A DNA stretch of 64,000 nt from Dama dama (Eukaryota > Chordata > Mammalia > Artiodactyla > Cervidae), in NCBI RefSeq assembly GCF_033118175.1, contig NW_026870889.1:2356001-2420000 (forward strand), in the 5' to 3' direction. The position numbers and the translations under genes were made by a program. The notes below the pieces were generated by a model that saw only the letters and a program-made list of their open reading frames with translations, ran no database searches and was not told the DNA's origin. Each line of letters opens with the position of its first letter. Position 1 is the stretch's first letter. This document shows positions 22,821 through 33,972 of the stretch, in pieces.

Positions 22821-24199
22821 AGCCTGGGGAGGCGCCCGGCCATGTCTGGACCCAGTCCCCGCAGCCTGCCCCTTGGTGGGGCAGTACCCCCGGAGGCCAG
22901 GAAGGTCTGGGCAAGGCTGTCCAGGGGCAGGGGCCCTGCTGGGTCCTGCCCCTGGCCTGTGGGGCCTCTGAGCACAACCGGCCGTCTCCCACTGGAAGAA
23001 CTCCCCGGCTCCCTCCAAAGGCCAGTTTGCCAACACTCCCGCCCGCTGTTCCCGCCAGGCACGCACAATGCTCCCAAGCCCGGGAGAAAAGCGCTTCGGG
23101 GTGGTGCTCTCCTCGGGCCCTTGCCCCTGAGCCTGGGGACCAGGCAGTTGGTCCACACTCCCAGACCAAGGCAGAACCACATGCACACGTCTGTTCCTGA
23201 CCCCTGCAGCGGCAGAGAGTTCGGGGGAGCCAGAGTCTGTCAGGCAGCTGCTGGGCTGGCCGCCTGTGTGGGAAGGGGCAGAGCCGACCTAGGGGCAAGT
23301 TGGGCCTCTTCCTCTCCCTGCTGCCCTGAGGCTGCTGGGCCAAAGAGATCTTGGGCATCCAGCCCCTTGCTGGTCCCTTCCCTCTGACGAGGCCCTCTGA
23401 GCTCCAGCACCTTGCAGTGTGGAGACAGCCCCTGCCAGCAACCTCCTCTCCAAGGAGGCCTCAACCGAGGCCTAGGCCCAGGGGAAAGGCACCAGCGGGG
23501 ATGAGCCTGGGGAGGCGCCCGGGCATGTCTGGACCCAGTCCCCGCAGCCTGCCCCTTGGTGGGGCAGTACCCCCGGAGGCCAGGAAGATCTGGGCAAGGC
23601 TGGCCAGGGGCAGGGGCCCTGCTGGGTCCTCCCCATGGCCTGTGGGGCCTCTGAGCACAACCGGCCCTCTCCCACTGGAAGACCTCCCCGGCTGCCTCCA
23701 AAGGCCGGTTTGCAAGCACTCCCGCCCACTGTTCCCGCCAGGCGCGCACAATGCTCCCAAGCCCGGGAGAAAAGCGCTTCGGGGTGGTGCTCTCTCCGGG
23801 CCCTTGCCCCTGAGCCTGTGGGCAAGGCAGGGGGAACACACTCCCAGACCAAGGCAGAAACACATGCACACGTCTGTTCCTGTCCCCTGCACCGGCAGAG
23901 AGCTCGGGGGAGCCAGAGTCTCTCAGGCAGGTGCTGGGCTGGCCGCCTGTGTGGGAAGGGGCAGAGCCGACCTAGGGGCAAGTTGGGCCTCTTGCTCTCC
24001 CTGCTGCCCTGAGGCTGCAGGGCCAAAGACGTCTTGGGCATCCAGCCCCTTACTGGTCCCTTCCCTCTGACGAGGCCCTCTGAGCTCCAGCACCTTGCAG
24101 TGTGGAGACAGCCCCTGCCAGCAATCTCCTCTCCAAGGAGGCCTCAACCGAGGCCTAGGCCCAGGGGAAAGGCACCAGCGGGGTTGAGCCAGGGGAGGC

Positions 24200-25478
24200 G
24201 CCCGGGCATGTCTGGACCCAGTCCCCGCAGCCTGCCCCTTGGTGGGGCAGTACCCCCGGAGGCCAGGAAGGCCTGGGCAAGGCTGGCCAGGGGCAGGGGC
24301 CCTGCTGGGTCCTGCCCCTGGCCTGTGGGGCCTCTGAGCACAACCGGCCCTCTCCCACTGGAAGACCTCCCCGGCTGCCTTCAAAGGCGGGTTTGCCAAC
24401 ACTCCCGCCCGCTGTTCCCGCCAGGCACGCACAACGCTCCCAAGGCCAGGAGAAAAGCGCTTCGGGGTGTTGCTCTCTCCGGGCCCTTGCCCCTGAGCCT
24501 GGGGTCCAGGCAGTGGGTCCACACTCCCAGACCAAGGCAGAACCACATGCACACGTCTGTTCCTGACCCCTGAACCGGCAGAGAGCTCGGGGGAGCCAGA
24601 GTCTATCAGGCAGCTGCTGGGTTGGCTGCCTGTGTGGGAAGGGGCAGAGCCGACCTAGGGGCAAGTTGGGCCTCTTGCTCTCCCTGCTGCCCTGAGGCTG
24701 CTGGGCCAAAGACGTCTTGGGCATCCAGCCCCTTGCTGGTCCCTTCCCGCTGACGAGGCCCTCTGAGCTCCAGCACCTTGCAGTGTGGAGACAGCCCCTG
24801 CCAGCAACCTCCTCTCCAAGGAGGCATCAACCGAGGCCTATGCCCAGGGGAAAGGCACCAGCGGGGATGAGCCTGGGGAGGCGCCCAGGCATGTCTGGAC
24901 CCAGTCCCCGCAGCCTGCCCCTTGGTGGGGCAGTACCCCCGGAGGCCAGGAAGGTCTGGGCAAGGCTGGCCAGGGGCAGGGGACCTGCTGGGTCCTGCCC
25001 CTGGCCTGTGAGGCCTCTGAGCACAACCGGCCCTCTCCCACTGGAAGACCTCCACGGCTGCCTCCAAAGTCCTGTTTGCAAACACTCCCGCCCGCTGTTC
25101 ACGCCAGGCTCGCACAATGCTCCCAAGCCCGGGAGAAAAGCGCTTCGGGGTGGTGCTCTCTCCGGGCCCTTGCCCCTGAGCCTGGGGGCAAGGCAGGGCG
25201 AACACACTCCCAGGCCAAGGCAGAACCACATGCCCACGTCTGTTCCTGTCCCCTGCACCGGCAGAGAGCTTGGGGGAGCCAGAGTCTGTCAGGCAGCTGC
25301 TGAGTTGGCCGCCTGTGTGGGAAGGGGCAGAGCCGCCCTAGGGGCAAGTTGGGCCTCTTGCTCTCCCTGCTGCCCTGAGGCTGCTGGGCCAAAGACGTCT
25401 TGGGCATCCAGCCCCTTACTGGTCCCTTCCCTCTGACGAGGCCCTCTGAGCTCCAGCACCTTGCAGTGTGGAGACAGC
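24200..25478. repeat. Higher-order copy 3a (5-monomer period, 3414 bp)
   Basis: This matches 27614-28892 at offset 3414, including GCTGCCTTCAAAGGCGGG, CCCCTGAACCGGCAG, GTCTATCAGGC and GGCAGGGCGAACAC. It ends within the GGAGACAGC segment, where the first copy reads CACCTGCCAGCAATC and the second CCCCTGCCAGGAAAC. Confidence 0.87.
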
Positions 25479-27600
25479 ACCTGCCAGCAATCTCCTCTCC
25501 AAGGAGGCCTCAACCGAGGCCTAGGCCCAGGGGAAAAGCACCAGCGGGGATGAGCCTGGGGAGGCGACCGTGCATGTCTGGACCCAGTCCCCGCAGCCTG
25601 CCCCTTGGTGGGGCAGTACCCCTGGAGGCCAGGAAGGTCTGGGCAAGTCTGACCAGGGGCAGGGGACCTGCTGGGTCCTGCCCCTGGCCTGTGGGGCCTC
25701 TGAGCACAACCGGCCCTCTCCCACTGGAAGACCTCCCCGGCTGCCTCCAAAGGCCGTTTTGCACGCACTCCCGCCCACTGTTCCCACCAAGTGCGCACAA
25801 TGCTCCCAAGCCCGGGAGAAAAGCGCTTCGGGGTGGTGCTCTCTCCGGGTCCTTGCCCCTGAGCCTGGGGGCCAGGCAGGGGGAACACACTCCCAGGCCA
25901 AGGCAGAACCACATGCACACGTCTGTTCCTGACCCCTGCACCGGCAGAGAGCTCGGGGGAGCCAGAGTCTGTCAGGCAGCTGCTGAGCTGGCCGCCTGTG
26001 TGGGAAGGGGCAGAGCCGACCTAGGGGCAAGTTGGGCCTCTTGCTCTCCCTGCTGCCCTGAGGCTGCTGGGCCAAAGAGGTCTTGGGCATCCAGCCCTTT
26101 GCTTGTCCCTTCCCTCTGACGAGGCCCTCTGAGCTCCAGCACCTTGCAGTGTGGAGACAGCCCCTGCCAGCAACCTCCTCTCCAAGGAGGCCTCAACCGA
26201 GACCTAGGCCCAGGGGAAAGGCACCAGCGGGGATGAGCCTGGGGAGGCGCCCGGGCATGTCTGGACCCAGTCCCCGCAGCCTGCCCCTTGGTGGGGCAGT
26301 ACCCCCGGAGGCCAGGAAGGTCTGGGAAAGGCTGGCCAGGGGCAGGGGACCTACTGGGTCCGGCCCCTGGCCTGTGGGGCCTCTGAGCACAACCGGCCCT
26401 CTCCCACTGGAAGACCTCCCCGGCTGCCTCCAAAGTCCTGTTTGCCAACACTCCCACCCGCTGTTCACGCCAGACTTGCACAATGCTCCCAAGCCCGGGA
26501 GAAAAGCGCTTCGGGGTGGTGCTCTCTCCGGGCCCTTGCCCCTGAGCCTGGGGGCAAGGCATGGGGAACACACTCCCAGGCCAAGGCAGAACCACATGCC
26601 CACGTCTGTTCCTGTCCCCTGCACCGGCAGAGAGCTTGGGGGAGCCAGAGTCTGTCAGACAGCTGCTGGGTTGGCCGCCTGTGTGGGAAGGGGCAGAGCC
26701 GCCCTAGGGGCAAGTTGGGCCTCTTGCTCTCCCTGCTGCCCTGAGGCTGCTGGGCCAAAGACGTCTTGGGCATCCAGCCCCTTACTGGTCCCTTCCCTCT
26801 GACGAGGCCCTCTGAGCTCCAGCACCTTGCAGTGTGGAGACAGCCCCTGCCAGCAACCTCCTCTCCAAGGAGGCCTCAACCGAGGCCTAGGCCCAGGGGA
26901 AAGACACCAGCGGGGATGAGCCAGGGGAGGCGCCCGAGCATGTCTGGACCCAGTCCCCGCAGCCTGCCCCTTGGTGGGGCAGTACCCCCGGAGGCCAGGA
27001 AGGTCTGGGTAAGGCTGGCCAGGGGCAGGGGCCCTGCTGGGTCCTGCCCCTGGCCTGTGGGGCCTCTGAGCACAACCGGCCCTCTCCCACTGGAAGACCT
27101 CCCCGGCTGCCTCCAAAGGCCGGTTTGCAAGCGCTCCCGGCCACTGTTACCAGCAGGCGGGCACAATGCGCCTAAGCCCGGAAGAAAAGCACTTCAGGGT
27201 GGTGCTCTCTCTGGGCCCTTGCCCCTGAGCCTGGGGGCAAGGCAGGGTGTCCACACTAACAGGCCAAGGCAGAACCACATGCAAACGTCTGACCTGCCCC
27301 CTGCACCGGCAGAGAGCTCGGGGGAGCCAGAGTCTGTCAGGCAGCTGCTGGGCTGGCCGCCTGTGTGGAAAGGGGCAGAGCCGACCTAGGGGCAAGTTGG
27401 GCCTCTTGCTCTCCCTGCTGCCCTGAGGCTGCTGTGCCATAGAGGTCTTGGGCATCCAGCCCCTTGCTGGTCCCTTCCCTCTGACGAGGCCCTCTGAGCT
27501 CCAGCACCTTGCAGTGTGGAGACAGCCCCTGCCAGCAACCTCCTCTCCAAGGAGGCCTCAACCGAGGCCTAGGCCCAGGGGAAAGGCACCAGCGGGGATG
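25430..27600. repeat. Higher-order copy 2b (7-monomer period, 4780 bp)
   Basis: This is the second copy of 20650-22820. It diverges from the first where GAGCCAGGGG replaces GAGCCTGGGG after anchor 27448, where a different higher-order copy takes over. Confidence 0.88.
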
Positions 27601-27613
27601 AGCCAGGGGAGGC

Positions 27614-28892
27614 GCCCGGGCATGTCTGGACCCAGTCCCCGCAGCCTGCCCCTTGGTGGGGCAGTACCCCCGGAGGCCAGGAAGGTCTGGGCAAGGCTGG
27701 CCAGGGGCAGGGGCCCTGCTGGGTCCTGCCCCTGGCCTGTGGGGCCTCTGAGCACAACCGGCCCTCTCCCACTGGAAGACCTCCCCGGCTGCCTTCAAAG
27801 GCGGGTTTGCCAACACTCCCGCCCGCTGTTCCCGCCAGGCACGCACAACGCTCCCAAGGCCAGGAGAAAAGCGCTTCGGGGTGTTGCTCTCTCCGGGCCC
27901 TTGCCCCTGAGCCTGGGGTCCAGGCAGTGGGTCCACACTCCCAGACCAAGGCAGAACCACATGCACACGTCTGTTCCTGACCCCTGAACCGGCAGAGAGC
28001 TCGGGGGAGCCAGAGTCTATCAGGCAGCTGCTGGGTTGGCTGCCTGTGTGGGAAGGGGCAGAGCCGACCTAGGGGCAAGTTGGGCCTCTTGCTCTCCCTG
28101 CTGCCCTGAGGCTGCTGGGCCAAAGAGGTCTTGGGCATCCAGCCCCTTGCTGGTCCCTTCCCGCTGACGAGGCCCTCTGAGCTCCAGCACCTTGCAGTGT
28201 GGAGACAGCCCCTGCCAGCAACCTCCTCTCCAAGGAGGCATCAACCGAGGCCTATGCCCAGGGGAAAGGCACCAGCGGGGATGAGCCTGGGGAGGCGCCC
28301 AGGCATGTCTGGACCCAGTCCCCGCAGCCTGCCCCTTGGTGGGGCAGTACCCCCGGAGGCCAGGAAGGTCTGGGCAAGGCTGGCCAGGGGCAGGGGACCT
28401 GCTGGGTCCTGCCCCTGGCCTGTGAGGCCTCTGAGCACAACCGGCCCTCTCCCACTGGAAGACCTCCACGGCTGCCTCCAAAGTCCTGTTTGCAAACACT
28501 CCCGCCCGCTGTTCACGCCAGGCTCGCACAATGCTCCCAAGCCCGGGAGAAAAGCGCTTCGGGGTGGTGCTCTCTCCGGGCCCTTGCCCCTGAGCCTGGG
28601 GGCAAGGCAGGGCGAACACACTCCCAGGCCAAGGCAGAACCACATGCCCACGTCTGTTCCTGTCCCCTGCACCGGCAGAGAGCTTGGGGGAGCCAGAGTC
28701 TGTCAGGCAGCTGCTGAGTTGGCCGCCTGTGTGGGAAGGGGCAGAGCCGCCCTAGGGGCAAGTTGGGCCTCTTGCTCTCCCTGCTGCCCTGAGGCTGCTG
28801 GGCCAAAGACGTCTTGGGCATCCAGCCCCTTACTGGTCCCTTCCCTCTGACGAGGCCCTCTGAGCTCCAGCACCTTGCAGTGTGGAGACAGC
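27614..28892. repeat. Higher-order copy 3b (5-monomer period, 3414 bp)
   Basis: This is the second copy of 24200-25478, immediately following higher-order copy 2b. The two duplications have different periods, so segment B is a mosaic of at least two exchange events. Confidence 0.87.
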
Positions 28893-31800
28893 CCCTGCCA
28901 GGAAACTTCCTCTCCAAGGAGGCCTCAACCGAGGCCTAGGCCCAGGGGAAAGGCACCAGCGGGGATGAGCCTGGGGAGGCGCCCGGGCATGTCTGGACAC
29001 AGGCCCCGCAGCCTGCCCCTTGGTGGGGCAGTACCCCCGGAGGCCAGGAAGGTCTGGGCAAGGCTGGCCAGGGGCAGGGGCCCTGCTGGGTCCTGCCCCT
29101 GGCCTGTGGGGCCTCTGAGCACAACCGGCCCTCTCCCACTGGAAGACCTCCCCGGCTGCCTCCAAAGGCCGGTTTGCAAGCGCTCCCGCCCACTGTTCCC
29201 AGTAGGCGTGCACAATGCTCCCAAGCCCGGGAGAAAAGCGCTTCAGGGTGGTGCTCTCTCCGGGCCCTTGCCCCTGAGCCTGGGGGCAAGGCAGGGTGTC
29301 CACACTCCCAGGACAAGGCAGAACCACATGCACACGTCTGATCTGCCCCCTGCACCGGCAGAGAGCTCGGGGGAGCCAGAGTCTGTCAGGCAGCTGCTGG
29401 GCTGGCCGCCTGTGTGGGAAGGGGCAGAGCCGACCTAGGGGCAAGTTGGGCCTCTTGCTCTCCCTGCTGCCCTGAGGCTGCTGGGCCAAAGAGGTCTTGG
29501 GCATCCAGCCCCTTGCTGGTCCCTTCCCTCTGACGAGGCCCTCTGAGCTCCAGCACCTTGCAGTGTGGAGACAGCCCCTGCCAGCAACCTCCTCTCCAAG
29601 GAGTCCTCAACCGAGGCCTAGGCCCAGGGGAAAGGCACCAGCGGGGATGAGCCTTGGGAGGCGCCCGGGCATGTCTGGACCCAGTCCCCGCAGCCTGCCC
29701 CTTGGTGGGGCAGTACCCCCGGAGGCCAGGAAGGTCTGGGCAAGGCTGCCAGGGGCAGGGACACTGCTGGGTCCTGCCCCTGGCCTGTGGGGCGTCTGAG
29801 CACAACCGGCACTCTCCCGCTGGAAGACCTCCCCGTCTGCCTCGAAAGGCCGGTTTGCAAGCACTCCCGCCCGCTGTTCCCGCCAGGCACGCACAATGCT
29901 CCCAAGCCCGGGAGAAAAGCGCTTCGGGGTGGTGCTCTCTCCGGGCCCTTGCCCCTGAGCCTGGGGGACAGGCAGGGGGAACACACTCCCAGGCCAAGGC
30001 AGAACGACATGCACACGTCTGTTCCTGCCCCCTACACCGGCAGAGAGTTCGGGGGAGCCAGAGACTGCCAGGCTGCTGCTGGGCTGGCTGCCTGGGTGGG
30101 ACGGGGTAGAGCCGACCTAGGGGCAAGTTGGGCCTCTTGCTCTCCCTGCTGCCCTGAGGCAGCTGGGTCAAAGAGGTCTTGGGCATCCAGCCCTTTGCTG
30201 GTCCTTTCCCTCTGACGAGGCCCTCTGAGCTCCAGCACCTTGCAGTGTGCAGACAGCCCCTGCCGGCAACCTCCTCTCCAAGGAGGCCTCAACAGAGGCC
30301 TAGGCCCAGGGGAAAGGCACCAGCGGGGATGAGCCTGGGGAGGCGCCCGGGCATGTCTGGACCCAGGCCCCGCAGCCTGCCCCTTGGTGGGGTAGTACCC
30401 CCGGAGGCCAGGAAGGTCTGGGCAAGGCTGCCAGAGGCAGGGACACTGCTGGGTCCTGCCCCTGGCCTGTGGGGCCTCTGAGAACAACTGGCACTCTCCC
30501 GCTGGAAGACCTCCCCGGCTGCCTCCAAAGGCTGGTTTGCAAGCACTCAATCCCGCTGTTCACGCCAGCTGCGCACAATGCTCCCAAGCCCGGGAGAAAA
30601 GCATTTTGGGGTTGTGCTCACTCCGGGCTTTGGAAGACCTCCCCGGCTGCCTCCAAGGCCGGTTTGCAAGCACTTCTGCCTGCTGTTCCCGCCACCCGCG
30701 CACAATGCTCCCAAGCCCGGGAGAAAAGCGTTTCGGGGTGGTGTTCTCTCTGGACCCAAGAAAGACCTCCCGGGCTGCCCCCAAATGCCGGTTTGCAAGC
30801 ACTCCCACTCACTGTTCCCGCCATCCGTGCAAATGCTCCAAGCCCAGGAGAAAAGCCCTTCAGGGTGGTGCTCTCTCCCGGCCCTTGGAAGACCTCCCCG
30901 GCTGCCTCCAAAGGCTGGATTTCAAGTACTCCCTCCCGCTGTCCCGCCAGCCGCACACAATGCTCCCAATCACGGGAGAAAAGCGCTTCGGGGTGGTGCT
31001 CTCTACGGGCCCTTGGAAGACCTCCCCGTTTGTCTCCAAAGGCCGGTTTGCAAGCACTCATGCCCGCTGTTCCCGCCAGCCGCGCACAATGCTCCCAAGC
31101 CTAGGAGAAAAGCGCTTCGGGGTGGTGCTCTCTCCCGGCCCTTGGAAGACCTCCCCGGCTGCCTCCAAAGGCCGGTTTGCAAGCACTCAATCCCGCTGTT
31201 CCCGCCAGCCGCGCACAATGCTCCCAAGCCCGGGAGAAAAGCGCTTCGGGGTGGTGCTCTCTCCCGGCCCTTGGAAGACCTCCCCGGCTGCCTCCAAAGG
31301 CTGGTTTTCAAGAACTCCCTCCCGCTGACCCGCCAGCCGCACACAATGCTCCCAAGCCCGGGAGAAAAGCATTTTGAGGTGGTCTCTCTCCGGGCCCTTG
31401 GAAGACTCCCCGGCTGCCTCTAAAGGCCGGTTTGCAAGCACTCATGTCCTCTGTTCCCGACAGCCGCGAACAATGCTCCCAATTCCGTGAGAAAAGTGCT
31501 TCGGGATGGTGCTCTCTCCGGGCCCTTGGAAGACCTCCCAAGCTGCCTCCAAAGGCCGGTTTGCAAGCACTCCCGCCCGCTGTTCCCGCCAGCCTCGCAC
31601 AATGCTCCCAAGCCCGGGAGAAAAGCGCTTCGGGGTGGTGTTCTCTCCGTGCCAATGGAGGACCTCCCTGGCTGCCCCCAAAGGCCGGTTTGCAAGCACT
31701 CCCACTCGCTGTTCCGCCAGCCACGCACAATCCTCCAAAACCCCGGAGAAAAGCGCTTCGGGGTGGTGTTCTCTCCGTGCCCATGGAAGACCTCCCGGGG

Positions 31801-31912
31801 TGCCCCCAAAGGCCGGTTTGGAAGCACTCCCACTCGCTGTTCCCGCCATCCGCGCACAATGCTCCCAAGCCCGGGAGAAAAGCATTTTGGGGTGGTGCTC
31901 ACACCGGGCCCT

Positions 31913-32684
31913 GGAAGACCTCCCCGGCTGCCTCCAAAGGACGGTTTTCAAGCACTCCTGCCTGCTGTTCCCGCCACCCGCGCACAATGCTCCCAAGCCC
32001 GGGAGAAAAGCGCTTCGGGGTGGTGCTCTCTACAGGCCCTTGGAAGACCTCCCCGGCTGCCTCCAAAGGCCGGTTTGCAAGGACTCCTTCCTGCTGTTCC
32101 CGCCATCCGCGCACAATGCTCCCAAGCCCGGGAGAAAAGCATTTTGGGGTGGTGCTCACACCGGGCCCTGGAAGACCTCCCCGGCTGCCTCCAAAGGACG
32201 GTTTTCAAGCACTCCTGCCTGCTGTTCCCGCCACCCGCGCAAAATGCTCCCAAGCCCGGGAGAAAAGTGCTTCGGGGTGGTGCTCTCTACAGGCCCTTGG
32301 AAGACCTCCCCGGCTGCCTCCAAAGGCCGGTTTGCAAGGACTCCTTCCTGCTGTTCCCGCCAGCCACGCACAATGCTCCCAAGCCCGGGAGAAAAGCATT
32401 TTGGGGTGGTGCTCACACCGGGCCCTGGAAGACCTCCCCGGCTGCCTCCAAAGGACGGTTTTCAAGCACTCCTGCCTGCTGTTCCCGCCACCCGCGCAGA
32501 ATGCTCCCAAGCGCGGGAGAAAAGCGCTTCGGGGTGGTGCTCTCTACAGGCCCTTGGAAGACCTCCCCGGCTGCCTCCAAAGGCCGGTTTGCAAGGACTC
32601 CTTCCTGCTGTTCCCGCCAGCCACGCACAATGCTCCCAAGCCCGGGAGAAAAGCATTTTGGGGTGGTGCTCACTCCGGGCCCTT
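31913..32684. repeat. 257-bp dimer run in block 2 (three copies)
   Basis: These are the same alternating pair types as in block 1, starting at 31913, 32170 and 32427. Both position in the block (subunits 12-17) and sequence agree with the runs in blocks 1 and 3, so the dimer amplification predates duplication of the block. Confidence 0.9.
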
Positions 32685-33457
32685 GGAAGACCTCCCCGGC
32701 TGCCTCCAATGGCCAGTTTGCAAGCACTCATGTCCGCTGTTCCCACCAGCCGCGCACAATGCTCCCAAGCCCGGGAGAAAAGCTTTTTGGGGTGGTGCTC
32801 ACACCGGGCCCTTGGAAGACCTCCCCGGCTGCCTCCAAAGGCCAGTTTGCAAGCAGTCCTGCCTGCTGTTCCCGCCAGCCGCGCACAATGTTCCCAAGCC
32901 CGGGAGAAAAGCGCTTCGGGGTGGTGCTCTCTCCGGGCACTTTCAAGACCTCCCCGGCTGCCCCCAAAGGCCGGTTTGTAAGTACTCATTCCCGCTGCTT
33001 CCGCCAGCCACGCACAATGCTCCCAAGCCCGGGAGAAAAGCATTTTGGGGTGGTGCTCTCTCCGGGCCCTTGGAAGACCTCCCGGGCTGCCTCCAAAGGC
33101 CGGTTTGCAAGCATTCATGTCCGTTGTTCCCGACAGCCGCGCACAATGCTCCCAAGCCCGAGAGAAAAGCATTTTGGGGTGGTGATCAGTCCGGCCCTTG
33201 GAAGACGTCCCCGGCTGCCTCCAAAGGACAGTTTGCAAGCACTCATGCCCGCTGTTCCCGCCAGCCACGCACAATGCTCCCAAGACCGTGAGAAAAGCGC
33301 TTCGGGGTGGTGTTCTCTCATGGACCATGGAGGACCTCACCGGCTGCCCCCAAAGGCCGGTTTGCAAGCATTCCCACTCGCTGTTCCCGCCAGGCACACA
33401 CAATGTTCCAAAACCCCGGAGAAAAGCGCTTCGGGGTGGTGCTCTCTCCGCGCCCTT

Positions 33458-33972
33458 GGAAGACTTCTCTGGCTGCCGCCAAATGCCGGTTTGCAAGAAT
33501 TCCCTCCCGCTGTCCCACCAGCCGCACACAATGCTCCAAAACCCGAGAGAAAAGCGCTTCGAGGTGGTGCTCTCTCCGGGCCCTTGGAAGACCTCCCCGG
33601 CTGCCTCCAAAGGCCGGTTTGCAAGCACTCCTGCCTGCTGTTCCCGCCACGCGCGCACAATGCTCCCAAGCCCGGAAGAAAAGCATTTTGGGGTAGTGTT
33701 CTCTCCGGGCGCTTGGAAGACCTCCCGGGCGGCCTCCAAAGGCCGGTTTGCAAGCACTCATGTCCGCTGTTCCCGACAGCCGCGCACAATGCTCCCAAGC
33801 CCGGGAGAAAAGCATTTTGGGGTGGTGATCAGTCCGGGCCCTTGGAAGACCTCCCCGGCTGCCTCCAAAGGACAGTTTGCAAGAACTCATGCCCGCTGTT
33901 CCCGCCAGGCACGCACAATGCTCCCAAGCCCGGGAGAAAAGCGCTTCGGGGTGGTGCTCTCACCGGTCCCTT
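33458..33972. repeat. Block 2-specific terminal subunits (24-27)
   Basis: Four extra subunits follow the point where blocks 1 and 3 return to ordinary monomer sequence. Their starts are 33458, 33586, 33715 and 33844. The first is among the most divergent subunits seen: GAAGACTTCTCTGG replaces the usual GAAGACCTCCCCGG, followed by CCGCCAAATGCC. The last has CCAGGCACGCAC, the ordinary monomer form, as expected for the right edge of a block. Confidence 0.85.

Larger units (their letters stand above)
19028..30503. repeat. Ordinary monomer array, segment B
   Basis: Anchors start at 19256, 19938, 20620, 21303, 21986, 22668, 23351, 24034, 24717, 25400, 26083, 26766, 27448, 28131, 28814, 29497 and 30179. 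Spacings are 682-683 bp. Bases 19028-20060 match the stretch after block 3 (62171-63203). Two higher-order duplications overlap here: 7 monomers at a 4780-bp offset and 5 monomers at a 3414-bp offset. The final monomer, at 30179, is entered by block 2 at 30504. Confidence 0.95.
30504..33972. repeat. Expansion block 2: 27 tandem ~129-bp subunits inside one monomer
   Basis: Subunits start at 30504, 30632, 30760, 30887, 31015, 31144, 31273, 31400, 31528, 31657, 31785, 31913, 32042, 32170, 32299, 32427, 32556, 32685, 32814, 32943, 33072, 33200, 33329, 33458, 33586, 33715 and 33844. Subunits 1-17 correspond one to one with those of block 1 (offset 15333, then 15332 after a one-base loss in subunit 10). 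Subunit 18 matches subunit 18 of block 3. Subunits 19-23 match 26-30 of block 1. Subunits 24-27 (33458-33972) extend past the exit used by the other two blocks. The enlarged monomer runs from anchor 30179 to 34201 (4022 bp). Confidence 0.95.
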
